Shown: positions 25,971 to 34,349 of the stretch, piece after piece
Numbering within the stretch: position 1 is the stretch's first letter
Layout of the letters: each line of letters begins with the position of its first letter
Assembly (NCBI RefSeq): GCF_001552155.1
Contig: NZ_BCQQ01000020.1
Location: forward strand, 1-64,000
Reading direction: 5' to 3'
DNA: 64,000 nucleotides
Origin: Actinomadura formosensis NBRC 14204
GTDB lineage: Bacteria > Actinomycetota > Actinomycetes > Streptosporangiales > Streptosporangiaceae
Made by a program: the position numbers and the translations under genes
The notes under the pieces: generated by a model
Told to the model about the DNA's origin: nothing
Databases searched by the model: none
What the model saw: only the letters and a program-made list of their open reading frames with translations

Positions 25971-27074
25971 TCAGGGGCGTCCGGCGCCGTAGTAGTTGCT
26001 CAGGTAGTAGCCCGAGGTGATGTCGCTGATCTTGACGACGTCGCCGGTGTGCGGGGCGTGGATCATCTTGCCGCCGCCGATGTAGAGGCCGACGTGGCCG
26101 AGCCCGCTGAAGAACACCAGGTCGCCCGGCTGCAGGTCGCTCCTGGCCACCCGCTTGGTCGCGGCCCACTGCGAGTTCGTGGTGCGGGTGATGCTGACGC
26201 CCGCCGCCGCCCACGACTTCATGGTCAGGCCGGAGCAGTCGTAGGAGCCCGGGCCCTCCGCGCCGTACTGGTACGGCTTGCCGAGCTGGGCGTAGGCGAA
26301 GTCGAGCGCCGTGCGGGCCGGGCCGCTGGCCGGGCCGTTGTAGGTGCCGCCGGTGCCGCCCGAACCGCCCGAACCGCCGGACCCTCCGCGGCCGCCGCCG
26401 GAGGGCGTGCTGGTGCCGAACCGCCGCAGCAGCTTCTTCTGCTTCTCGACTTCCTTGTCGAGCTTGGTCTTCTGGTCCTTCAGCTCCTTGGTCTTGGCCT
26501 TCACGTCGTCGTAGGCGGCCTTGGCCTGCGCCTGCTCGCGGCGGAGCCGCTGCGCGGTCGCGAGGAACTGGGTGAGCTGGGAGCTGCGCTCGTGCGACAG
26601 GTGCGAGAAGATGGCCGCCTGGTCGAGGATCGCCTGCGGGTCGTTGCTGCCCACGAAGCCGGTCACGTCCGCGGAGTCGCCGTTCTTGTACGCGGCGGCG
26701 GCCATCTGGGCGATCTTGGAGCGCTGCTCCTCGAAGGCGGTCTCCTCCTGCTTGCTCGCCTTCGTCGCGCTGTCGAGCTTCTTCTTGGCGACCTTGAGCT
26801 TCTCGTTGAGCTGGTTGTACTGCTCGACCTTCTGGTCCATCTGCTCATTGAGCTGGTTCAGCTTCTTCTGGACCTGCGTCTTGGTCGGCTTGGGCTCGGC
26901 GTGCGCCACCATCGGGGGCGCCATGAGGGAGGCGGTCACGGTCAGACAGGCGGCGGCCGCCAGACGACGGGAGGCGCCTCTGGTCGCGGGGCCACCTCTC
27001 CGGTCACGCTTCTGCGCTGGTACCCCGTTGAGATCCTTGGCCACGATGGGTCTCGCCCTTCTCGTCCACGACAT
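25971..27074 (-). CDS. Secreted NlpC/P60 peptidoglycan endopeptidase with coiled coil
   Basis: A 367-residue RipA/CwlO-like hydrolase. A signal peptide ends near VAHAEP; residues ~50-235 form a long Lys/Glu/Gln-rich coiled coil; a Gly/Ser linker follows; the C-terminal ~120 residues are NlpC/P60 with the catalytic Cys in YDCSGLT, His in GHVGLYIG and a third polar residue in MIHAPHTGD. Such enzymes cleave D-Glu-mDAP bonds during division. The start is uncertain: ATG at 27074 has no ribosome site, while GTG at 27044 (10 residues shorter) follows GAAGGGCGAG. Confidence 0.9.
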   Translation of the reverse strand: MSWTRRARPIVAKDLNGVPAQKRDRRGGPATRGASRRLAAAACLTVTASLMAPPMVAHAEPKPTKTQVQKKLNQLNEQMDQKVEQYNQLNEKLKVAKKKLDSATKASKQEETAFEEQRSKIAQMAAAAYKNGDSADVTGFVGSNDPQAILDQAAIFSHLSHERSSQLTQFLATAQRLRREQAQAKAAYDDVKAKTKELKDQKTKLDKEVEKQKKLLRRFGTSTPSGGGRGGSGGSGGSGGTGGTYNGPASGPARTALDFAYAQLGKPYQYGAEGPGSYDCSGLTMKSWAAAGVSITRTTNSQWAATKRVARSDLQPGDLVFFSGLGHVGLYIGGGKMIHAPHTGDVVKISDITSGYYLSNYYGAGRP

Positions 27075-27212
27075 CAGCGGACGACACTAGCGAGGGGGGA
27101 CAACCGTCACAACCGATTCGTCACTCTTTGATGGACATCGAGAAGCATCATCTACTTTTCGTGACGCCATGATCACAGATGGCAAGGGTTTCTTTGGCGG
27201 CCTCAGGGGTTC

Positions 27213-28580
27213 CTATGACCGGCCCAGCCGCCGCAGCAGCAGGGTGGACGGGCAGGGCCGGGCATCGGCGCGGCGGGCCCCGTCGGCGACCTCCCGGTCC
27301 GAGGACACCACCACCACGGGACGGCCCGACGGCTCGGCCCGCACCAGCTCGCCGATCAGCTCGTCCGCGGTCTGGCCCGGGGCGCTGAACCGTACCCGGA
27401 CGCCGCGCGGCGCCGCGACCGCCACCGGCGTGTCCAGCTCCGCGCCGTCGAACACGCACGTCACCTCGGCGCGGGTCTGCGCCGCCAGCCCGCCGAGCCC
27501 GGACACCAGCCGGTTGCGCTGATCCGCCAGCGGCAGTTCCCCGTAGCCGGTCTTCGTGACGTTGTAGCCGTCCACCACCAGATGCACCTGCGGCAGGGTC
27601 AGCAGCCGGTCGAGCAGCTGCGGGTCGCTGTCGGACAGCGCCCGGCCGGGCAGCGCCCGATGCGCGAGCCGGTCCGGCTCCAGCCCGCCCGCCGCGTCCG
27701 CGGGACGGCCGATGGTGGAGGGCAGCGCCAGTTCCCGGCGGATGCCCTGCGCCGCGTCCACGAGCGTGTCGAGCAGCATCCGCAGCCGGACGTCGTCGAC
27801 GTTGCGCCCCTCGCGCGCGGCCCGTCTGGCGGCCTCCGCGTTCGCCTCCGCGTGCGCGGTGCGGGCGCGCAGCCTGCGCAGCTCCTTCTCGGATGCGGCG
27901 GTCGACTCGCGGGCGGCGGCCAGTTCCCGCTCGGCCCGCTCGGCGGCCGCGTCCGCGCGCTCCTCCGCCGCCCTGAACCGGGTGCGGGCGTCGTGCAGCT
28001 TGTGGCGCAGCCCGGCCACCTCGGCCTTGGTCTCGCGCAGCTCGGCGCGCAGCTTGTCCAGCTCGGCGGAGCGCGCGGCGCGGGCGGCGGCCAGCTCCTC
28101 CTTCAGCGCGGCGACGCGGCGCTCGGCGGCCTCCTCCTCCGACGCGGTCGCGGAGCGCTCCAGTTCCGCGCGTGCGGACTCGACGAGCACCGTCCAGCCC
28201 GCGGGCCGCAGCAGGTAGGCCAGCACCGCCACGCGCACCGGGTCGGCGGCGGGCGGCACCCGCCCGCCCTCGACCACCTCGACCAGGTCGGCCTGCGTCT
28301 CCCGCAGCGGCTCGGCGACCCGCTCCCGGAAGCCGGAGTCCTTCTCCAGCGCCGCGGCGATGTGCTGCCCGGCGAGCTTGGCGCGCTTGCGGCGCTCGAA
28401 CCGCGCGAACCGGCGCAGCGGCGCGGGGACCTCATCGGCGGGCAGCGACCCGATCAGCTCGGCGGCGGCCTCCACCACGCTCTGCCGCACGGGTTCGGGA
28501 AGGGGCCGGTCAAGATGCTCTTCCCGGTGGGGCTGATGGGCCGGCTCCCCGGAACACGCCGGCTTCTGCCCGGACTCCAC
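27213..28580 (-). CDS. NYN-domain (PIN-like RNase) protein with coiled coil
   Basis: A 455-residue protein. Residues ~20-130 are a helical N-terminal domain, ~145-260 a long Glu/Arg/Ala coiled coil, and the last ~150 residues a YacP-like NYN domain with VHLVVDGYNVTKTGYG and TCVFDGAEL, the acidic residues expected for a PIN-type metal-dependent ribonuclease, and VVVVSSDREVADGA. A role in RNA cleavage is inferred from the family. The exact start is uncertain. A gene of this type accompanies qcr/cta genes in other actinomycetes. Confidence 0.82.
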   Translation of the reverse strand: MESGQKPACSGEPAHQPHREEHLDRPLPEPVRQSVVEAAAELIGSLPADEVPAPLRRFARFERRKRAKLAGQHIAAALEKDSGFRERVAEPLRETQADLVEVVEGGRVPPAADPVRVAVLAYLLRPAGWTVLVESARAELERSATASEEEAAERRVAALKEELAAARAARSAELDKLRAELRETKAEVAGLRHKLHDARTRFRAAEERADAAAERAERELAAARESTAASEKELRRLRARTAHAEANAEAARRAAREGRNVDDVRLRMLLDTLVDAAQGIRRELALPSTIGRPADAAGGLEPDRLAHRALPGRALSDSDPQLLDRLLTLPQVHLVVDGYNVTKTGYGELPLADQRNRLVSGLGGLAAQTRAEVTCVFDGAELDTPVAVAAPRGVRVRFSAPGQTADELIGELVRAEPSGRPVVVVSSDREVADGARRADARPCPSTLLLRRLGRS

Positions 28581-28814
28581 GCCGCCGGGGGTCGCTTCGG
28601 GGCCGCTGTCGATGATCCCGCTCCTTCCGGGCTGCGCCGCCGGTGGGCTGTGTCTTCCCGAGCACCCACGCCTTAACCGGCATTCGACCAGGGCGAACGT
28701 GTCATCGGACCGAGCGCGCCGGGCTCCCCCCTGACCGTCCCGCGGCCCCCGCCCGGCGGGACGTGCCGGCGCACCTCAACCCTAGCGGCCCGGGGTTGTG
28801 TCGGTGGTGTCCTC

Positions 28815-28820
28815 TACGGT
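28815..28820 (+). promoter_or_regulatory. -10 element for the exonuclease/GIY-YIG gene
   Basis: TACGGT followed by seven bases and ATG, the pattern of a leaderless actinobacterial transcript; it decides the ATG at 28828 over the GTG at 28798. Confidence 0.5.
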
Positions 28821-28827
28821 CGCGCAC

Positions 28828-30618
28828 ATGACGGCTGCGCACGGGGTTCAGGGGACGCTGGACGACCTCGGCACTCCGCTCTGCGAGGTCACCTTCGTGG
28901 TGGTCGACCTGGAGACGACGGGCGGCTCGGCCGCGGACTCGGCCATCACCGAGATCGGCGCGGTGAAGGTGCGCGGGGGAGAGGAACTCGGCGAGCTCGG
29001 CACGCTGGTCGACCCCGGCGGGCCCGTCCCGCCGTTCATCACCGCGCTGACCGGCATCACCACGGCGATGGTGACGGCCGCGCCGCGCATCGAGTCGGTG
29101 CTGCCCGCGTTCCTGGAGTTCGCGCGCGGCTGCGTGCTCGTGGCGCACAACGCCCCGTTCGACATCGGCTTCCTCAAGGCCGCCTGCGCCGCGGGCGGCC
29201 ACGCCTGGCCCGCGTTCCCCGTCATCGACACCGTGGACCTGGCGCGGCGCGTCCTGTCCCGGGACGAGGTGCCCAACTGCAAGCTCGGCACGCTGGCCCG
29301 GTTCTTCCGGACGTCCAACGAGCCGACGCACCGCGCCCTCGCCGACGCCCGCGCCACCGTCGAGGTCCTGCACGGCCTCATCGAGCGGCTCGGCTCGTTC
29401 GGCGTCACCTCGCTGGAGGAGATGCGCGGCTTCGCCAAGGCGCCCACCCCCGAGCAGCGCCGCAAGCGGCATCTCGCCGACGGCGTGCCGAGCACGCCCG
29501 GCGTCTACCTGTTCGAGGACCGCGCCGGCGAGGTGCTCTACGTCGGCAAGAGCGGCGACCTGCGCTCGCGCGTGCGCAGCTACTTCACCGGTTCGGAGAC
29601 GCGTCCGCGCGTCCGCGAGATGGTGGGGCTCGCCGAGAACGTCCGCACGATCGTGTGCGCCACCGGCTTGGAGGCCGAGGTCCGCGAGCTGCGGCTGATC
29701 GCCGAGTACAAGCCGCGCTACAACCGCCGTTCCAAGTTCCCCGAGCGGGTGATCTGGCTGAAACTGACCGTGGAGCCGTTCCCGCGACTGTCCATCGTCC
29801 GGGAGTGCCGCGCCGACGGCGCCCGCTACCTCGGGCCGATCTCGTCCCGGCGGCAGGCCGAGGAGGCGCGCGCCGCGCTGCACGAGGCGATCCCGCTGCG
29901 CGAGTGCACCCAGCGGCTGACGCCCCGGCTGATCGAGAGCGGCAGGGCGCGCGCGTGCGCGCTCGCCGAGATCGGACGCTGCGGCGCGCCCTGCGACGGC
30001 CGCGAGTCCGCCGACGCCTACGCCATGCACGCCGGGACGGCCCGCGCGGTCATGGAGGGCGACGTCCGCCCGGTGGTGGCCGCCGCTCGGGTGCGCATCG
30101 ACCGGCTCGCCTCCGAGCTGCGGTACGAGGAGGCCGCCGTGCAGCGCGACCGGCTCGCCGCGTTCGTCCGCGCCGCCGCGCGCGGGCAGCGGCTCGCCGC
30201 GCTGGCCCGGCTGCCGCAGCTGGTGGCGGCCCGTCCCGCCTTCGACGGCGGCTGGGAGCTGTCGGTCGTCCGGTACGGGCGGCTCGCCGCCGCCGGGACG
30301 GTCCCGCCGGACGCCCGGCCCCGCCCGTACGTGGACGCGCTCATCGCCACCGCCGAGACCGTCTTCCCGCCCGCGGGGGAGGCGCCCGGCGGCGTCGCGC
30401 TCGGCGCGCCGCCGTCGGCGGGCGCGACCGCCGAGGAGATGGAGTGCGTGCTGCGCTGGCTCGACCTGCCCGGCGTCCGGCTCGTCGAGGTCGACGGCGC
30501 GTGGACGTGCCCGGTCCACGGCGCCGAGGGGCTGCGCGAATGGATCGACCGCGCCTACGACAGGGCGTACGAGCGGCACGAGCCGTCCCATCCGCGGGCC
30601 GCCCGCCCACTAAGGTGA
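28828..30618 (+). CDS. DEDD-type exonuclease fused to a UvrC-like GIY-YIG nuclease
   Basis: A 596-residue two-domain protein. Residues ~20-195 are a DnaQ-like DEDDh exonuclease (VVDLETTGG with D27/E29, VAHNAPFDIGFL, HRALADARAT). Residues ~225-330 are a GIY-YIG domain (TPGVYLFEDRAGEVLYVGKSGDLRSRV in two pieces) followed by UvrC-like sequence with a short UVR-like region (ELRYEEAAVQRD). M. tuberculosis Rv2191 has the same composition. A DNA repair role is likely but unproven. Confidence 0.9.
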   Translation: MTAAHGVQGTLDDLGTPLCEVTFVVVDLETTGGSAADSAITEIGAVKVRGGEELGELGTLVDPGGPVPPFITALTGITTAMVTAAPRIESVLPAFLEFARGCVLVAHNAPFDIGFLKAACAAGGHAWPAFPVIDTVDLARRVLSRDEVPNCKLGTLARFFRTSNEPTHRALADARATVEVLHGLIERLGSFGVTSLEEMRGFAKAPTPEQRRKRHLADGVPSTPGVYLFEDRAGEVLYVGKSGDLRSRVRSYFTGSETRPRVREMVGLAENVRTIVCATGLEAEVRELRLIAEYKPRYNRRSKFPERVIWLKLTVEPFPRLSIVRECRADGARYLGPISSRRQAEEARAALHEAIPLRECTQRLTPRLIESGRARACALAEIGRCGAPCDGRESADAYAMHAGTARAVMEGDVRPVVAAARVRIDRLASELRYEEAAVQRDRLAAFVRAAARGQRLAALARLPQLVAARPAFDGGWELSVVRYGRLAAAGTVPPDARPRPYVDALIATAETVFPPAGEAPGGVALGAPPSAGATAEEMECVLRWLDLPGVRLVEVDGAWTCPVHGAEGLREWIDRAYDRAYERHEPSHPRAARPLR

Positions 30619-30622
30619 AGAC

Positions 30623-31375
30623 GTGGCCCTGCCCCTCTACGACAGCCAGCCGGCCCGGCGCGTCCCCTGGGTGACGTACCTGCTGATCGCGGTGAACGTC
30701 GTGGTCTTCCTGATCACCCCGATGTCGCGCTTCGCCACCTGGTACGGCGAGGGCGCGGTCCGCGAGTGCAGGGCGACGCAGTTCACGTTCGAGTACGGCG
30801 CGGTGCCCAAGGAGCTGACGACCGGCGACCAGCAGCCGCTGCCGTCGGACGTCGCCCGCGACTGCGGGCCCGCGACCTTCCACAAGGCGCCCTGGACGTC
30901 GGCGTTCACCTCGATGTTCCTGCACTCCGGCGCGCTGCACCTGCTGGGCAACCTGGTCTTCCTGTTCGTCGTCGGCATGGGCGTCGAGGACCGGCTCGGA
31001 CGGTGGCGCTATCTGCTCAGCTACCTGTTCTTCGGGCTCGTCGCCGTCTACGGGTTCGCGTGGACGTCGCCCGGCTCGGCCGTCCCGCTCATCGGCGCGT
31101 CCGGGGCGATCGCGGGGGTGATGGGCGCCTACGTGATCCTCAATCCGCGGGGCCGCGTCGTCAGCTGGGTGCCGCCGGTCATCGTGATCCGGCTGCCGGT
31201 GTGGGTGGTGCTCGGGTACTGGTTCATCCTGCAGTGGCTGTCGCTGGGCAGCGAGGAGAAGAGCAACGTGGCCTACACGGCGCACATCTACGGCTTCGCG
31301 GCCGGCGTGGTCTTCGCCCTCCTCGCCCGCCGCGCGGGCCCGTCCCGCCGCCTGGCCGCGCTGAGCCGCGGCTAG
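30623..31375 (+). CDS. Rhomboid family intramembrane serine protease
   Basis: A 250-residue protein with about six transmembrane segments. The HxxxN motif H106-LLG-N110, catalytic serine in GASGA (S160) and histidine H221 in TAHIYGF are all present, so an active protease is expected. A ~45-residue cysteine-containing extracytoplasmic loop (~45-90) is longer than in GlpG. GTG start at 30623 with TAAGGT (30611-30616) six bases upstream, leaderless type. Natural substrates are unknown. Confidence 0.92.
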   Translation: MALPLYDSQPARRVPWVTYLLIAVNVVVFLITPMSRFATWYGEGAVRECRATQFTFEYGAVPKELTTGDQQPLPSDVARDCGPATFHKAPWTSAFTSMFLHSGALHLLGNLVFLFVVGMGVEDRLGRWRYLLSYLFFGLVAVYGFAWTSPGSAVPLIGASGAIAGVMGAYVILNPRGRVVSWVPPVIVIRLPVWVVLGYWFILQWLSLGSEEKSNVAYTAHIYGFAAGVVFALLARRAGPSRRLAALSRG

Positions 31376-31421
31376 TACTTCCCGGTAGGGTCGAAGCGTC
31401 CGAATCTGCGGGGAGGGTGAA

Positions 31422-31709
31422 GTGGTCACTGCGATCGTGTTCGTCAAGGCCGACGTCGCGCGCATCCACGAGGTGGCCGAGACGATCGCCGCGCTGGACG
31501 GCGTCAGCGAGGTCTACTCCATCACCGGGGGCCACGACCTCATGGCGATGGTCCGGGTGCGCCGCCACGAGGAATTGAACGACATCATCCCGGGCCGGCT
31601 CAACAAGGTCGAGGGCGTCATCGGTACCGAGACCCATATCGCCTTCCGCACCTACTCCCAGCACGACCTGGAACAGGCATTCGCGTTGGGCCTCCCCGAC
31701 GCCGACTAA
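31422..31709 (+). CDS. Stand-alone Lrp/AsnC effector-binding (RAM) domain protein
   Basis: A 95-residue protein made only of the AsnC/Lrp ligand-binding fold (TAIVFVKADVARIHEVAETI..., SITGGHDLMAMVRV), with no DNA-binding domain. Such proteins may bind amino acids or modulate Lrp-type regulators. GTG start at 31422 follows GGGGAGGGTGAA. Homologues are widespread near cta/qcr genes in actinomycetes. Confidence 0.85.
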   Translation: MVTAIVFVKADVARIHEVAETIAALDGVSEVYSITGGHDLMAMVRVRRHEELNDIIPGRLNKVEGVIGTETHIAFRTYSQHDLEQAFALGLPDAD

Positions 31710-31753
31710 CGCATCGCCGCGTTGCCCGTTGAAGGAGGGCCTGCAAGGCCCGA

Positions 31754-31796
31754 CGCCGAGGGCGACGCAATCAACCCGCGCCGAGGGCGATGCAAT
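31754..31796. repeat. Short direct repeat at the 3' end of the Cache-domain gene
   Basis: CGCCGAGGGCGACGCAAT (31754-31771) and CGCCGAGGGCGATGCAAT (31779-31796) match 17 of 18 bases, 25 bases apart. The second copy encodes the last residues of the Cache protein; the first lies just beyond its stop codon. Confidence 0.7.
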
Positions 31797-32469
31797 GGAC
31801 TCCATCCCCGCAGGGGAGGGTGTTGTAGCCGGGGCTTTCGCGGTAGACGGCGCCCGGGGGCCAGTGCGCGGTGTTGGACGCCATGACGCGGCCGGGGGCG
31901 TTGACGACGAACGCGGGCGCCGGGATTTCGCGCAGCGCGGGGACGATCTCGTTCTCGAACGTCCGGGCGAACACGTCGGCGGCGGCGACGCCGGCGAACG
32001 TCCCGGCGGCGTGGACGGGCGCCGACAGGGTCAGGACGTACTCGTCGCTGCACAGGTAGTCGACGTAGGGGCCGCAGACGGTCCGCTCGGCGCCGTCCTC
32101 CGGGCCGGTGAACCACTCCCAGCGCGTGTAGTCGTACAGGGCGCTGCTCTCGGGGTTCAGGTCGCGCAGCAGTTGGGCGGGGCGGCCGCCGGGGCCGGCC
32201 TGCCACCATTCCATGTACCAGGCGGCGTCGGCGAGCAGCTGGGGCGCGGCGATGAAGCCGAGGCCGCAGATGAGCGGGCCGAGCCGGGCGGACAGCAGCG
32301 GGCGCAGCGGGGCGAGGTCGGCGCGGACGGGGGCGCGGCCGGTGCGGTGGACGTCCTCCAGGCACCGGGCCGTCGCGTCGCGGACCCGGGCCACGGTCGC
32401 GAAGACGTAGTCCAGGGTCGCGCGGACGTGCGCCGCCGCCGCGCCGACGGCCGGTGGCTCGGCGGGCAT
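31771..32469 (-). CDS. Cache-domain protein, apparently cytoplasmic
   Basis: A 232-residue protein. The middle and end (YVDYLCSDEYVLTLSAPVHAAGTFAGVAAADVF in pieces, FVVNAPGRVMASN) look like a PDC/Cache small-molecule sensor domain, normally found outside the membrane. Here I see no signal peptide or transmembrane helix. It lies nine bases after the GntR regulator gene, so the two are cotranscribed and face the potADBC operon. A role as a soluble ligand sensor or regulator partner is inference. Confidence 0.65.
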   Translation of the reverse strand: MPAEPPAVGAAAAHVRATLDYVFATVARVRDATARCLEDVHRTGRAPVRADLAPLRPLLSARLGPLICGLGFIAAPQLLADAAWYMEWWQAGPGGRPAQLLRDLNPESSALYDYTRWEWFTGPEDGAERTVCGPYVDYLCSDEYVLTLSAPVHAAGTFAGVAAADVFARTFENEIVPALREIPAPAFVVNAPGRVMASNTAHWPPGAVYRESPGYNTLPCGDGVHCIALGAG

Positions 32470-32478
32470 GGGTCCCCC

Positions 32479-33195
32479 TCAGAGTGCGAGCCGTCGTTCA
32501 ATGAGACGTTCTACCGCATTCAGGACGTGACTTTCAGCCACCTCGCGGGCCCGGGCGTCGTCGGCGCCCTCGATGGCGTCGACGAGCCCGGCGTGTTCGG
32601 CGTCCACCCGGCCGCGCCGGGCCCGCAGGTCGTGCACGGCCCAGATCAGCGGGCCGATCTCGGCCTGCAGCCGGATCTCCTCCCGGGTGAGCCGGCCGGA
32701 CTGGGACGCGGCGGCGACCTCCAGGTGGAGCCGGCCGTCCAGCCTGCACATCCCGGCGCCGGGCTCGGTTTCCGCCATGTCGTCCAGGGTGCGGCGCAGC
32801 CGCCGGACGTCGGCGGGCAGCGAGCGCAGCGCGGCCAGGCGCGCGGCGGCGCCGGCGATGGCGGCGTAGTGGTCGCCGAGGTCGCGGAGTTCTTCCGCGC
32901 TGAGCGAACGGAGCCGCTCGTCGAGATCGAATGGCCTGGCCGGGGCGCGGACGAAGCTTCCGCCGCCGCGCCCGCGCCGGGTCTCGATGAGCCCCTGTTG
33001 ACGCAAGGCCATCAACGCTTCGCGTAGTGTGACCGTTGAGACACCGAGATGTGCCGCGAGGTCGGTTTCGCTCGGCAGATGCTCGCCGTCGCCGAGGAGC
33101 CCGAGCGCGATCGCGTCGCTCAGCCGCCGCACGACGGCGTGCACCCGTGCGGTGTTGTCGACGGGAGCGAACACGACGAGATGCGCGCTGTCCAT
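32479..33195 (-). CDS. GntR/FadR family transcriptional regulator
   Basis: A 238-residue regulator. The N-terminal winged helix-turn-helix (LPSETDLAAHLGVSTVTLREALMALRQQGLI in pieces, then RRGRGGGSFV) is classic GntR, and the C-terminal ~150 residues are a helical FCD ligand-binding domain. It diverges from potA, and an AGTGAT-N8-ATCACT site lies between, so it probably represses the transporter until a substrate binds. Confidence 0.9.
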   Translation of the reverse strand: MDSAHLVVFAPVDNTARVHAVVRRLSDAIALGLLGDGEHLPSETDLAAHLGVSTVTLREALMALRQQGLIETRRGRGGGSFVRAPARPFDLDERLRSLSAEELRDLGDHYAAIAGAAARLAALRSLPADVRRLRRTLDDMAETEPGAGMCRLDGRLHLEVAAASQSGRLTREEIRLQAEIGPLIWAVHDLRARRGRVDAEHAGLVDAIEGADDARAREVAESHVLNAVERLIERRLAL

Positions 33196-33217
33196 GGCCC
33201 CCTCCCGGTGTTAACAC

Positions 33218-33237
33218 AGTGATACCGGAACATCACT
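33218..33237. promoter_or_regulatory. Candidate GntR operator between the regulator and potA
   Basis: AGTGAT (33218-33223) and ATCACT (33232-33237) form a perfect 6-base inverted repeat around 8 bases. Its right edge touches the -35 of the potA promoter. Confidence 0.6.
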
Positions 33238-33271
33238 TGAACTTAAACTTATGAATCCATATGTTTTCGTT
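33237..33271 (+). promoter_or_regulatory. potA promoter, leaderless
   Basis: TTGAAC (33237-33242), a 17-base spacer, and TATGTT (33260-33265), then six bases to the ATG at 33272: an excellent sigma-70-type promoter that would place the transcription start on or next to the start codon. It decides the potA start over the ATG at 33251. Confidence 0.7.
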
Positions 33272-34315
33272 ATGCCGGTGACAGCGGTGAGGATCCGCGA
33301 TCTGCGTAAGACCTTCGGCCCCGTCGAGGCGGTGGCGGGCGTCGACCTCGACATCGGGGACGGCGAGTTCTTCTCCATGCTGGGCCCGTCCGGGTCCGGG
33401 AAGACGACCGTGCTCCGGCTCATCGCGGGCTTCGAACGCCCGACGTCCGGGACCATCGAACTCGGCGGCACGGACGTGACGGCGCTCGCGCCGTTCGACC
33501 GCGACGTCAACACCGTCTTCCAGGACTACGCGCTGTTCCCGCACATGGACGTGCTCCGCAACGTCGAGTACGGCCTCAAGGTGCGGCGGGTGCCGCGCGC
33601 GAAACGCCGCGAGCGGGCGCTGGAGGCGCTGCGCGGCGTCCGCCTGGACGGGATGGAGTCGCGCCGTCCCGCCGAGCTGTCGGGCGGCCAGCGCCAGCGG
33701 GTGGCGCTCGCCCGCGCCCTGGTGAACGAGCCGAAGGTCCTGCTGCTGGACGAGCCGCTCGGCGCGCTCGACCTGAAGCTGCGTGAGGAGATGCAGGTCG
33801 AGCTGAAGAGCCTGCAACGGCGGGCCGGCATCACGTTCGTGTTCGTCACCCACGACCAGGAGGAGGCGCTGACCCTGAGCGACCGGGTCGCCGTCCTCAA
33901 CGGGGGCAGGGTCGAGCAGGTGGGCACGCCCGCCGAGGTGTACGAGCACCCCGCGACGGAGTTCGTGGCGGGATTCGTGGGGACCTCCAACCGGATCGAC
34001 GGCGTTTGCGTCCGGCCGGAGAAGATCCACGTCGACACCGAGACCGGCGCCGGCGCGAGCGCGCCGGACGCCGGGGACCGGCACGCCTTCGGCACGGTCG
34101 CGGAGGTCGTCTACGCGGGCGCGGTGACCCGGTTCGTGATCGACCTGGAGTCGGGGGACCGGGTCGTGGCGCTGCAGCAGAACCTGCGGACCTCCTCCAT
34201 GGACGTGCTGGGCCGGCGCGGCGCCCGCGTCCGGATCGGCTGGCACGAAGCGCACGAGTTCCACGTCTCGGGCGCCGGTACGGGTACCGACCCCGCCCCG
34301 GCCCCCACCTCCTGA
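33272..34315 (+). CDS. potA: Polyamine-type ABC transporter ATP-binding protein
   Basis: A 347-residue ATPase. Walker [10 protein letters not shown], the signature [15 protein letters not shown], Walker [13 protein letters not shown] and the H-loop [10 protein letters not shown] are intact, and a C-terminal TOBE-like domain (~265-335) is present, as in PotA. It powers the PotB/PotC channel encoded downstream. The ATG at 33272 fits the leaderless promoter. The transported compound is likely a polyamine or related amine, inferred from family. Confidence 0.92.
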   Translation: MPVTAVRIRDLRKTFGPVEAVAGVDLDIGDGEFFSMLGPSGSGKTTVLRLIAGFERPTSGTIELGGTDVTALAPFDRDVNTVFQDYALFPHMDVLRNVEYGLKVRRVPRAKRRERALEALRGVRLDGMESRRPAELSGGQRQRVALARALVNEPKVLLLDEPLGALDLKLREEMQVELKSLQRRAGITFVFVTHDQEEALTLSDRVAVLNGGRVEQVGTPAEVYEHPATEFVAGFVGTSNRIDGVCVRPEKIHVDTETGAGASAPDAGDRHAFGTVAEVVYAGAVTRFVIDLESGDRVVALQQNLRTSSMDVLGRRGARVRIGWHEAHEFHVSGAGTGTDPAPAPTS

Positions 34316-34349
34316 TTCACCCCCATCCCCCCGAAATAAGGAGTTCCCC

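Noticed and set aside
33251-33271. ATG at 33251 as the potA start
   Set aside because: It would place the -10 box inside the coding region and add seven residues (MNPYVFV) unlike the family; the ATG at 33272 fits the promoter.
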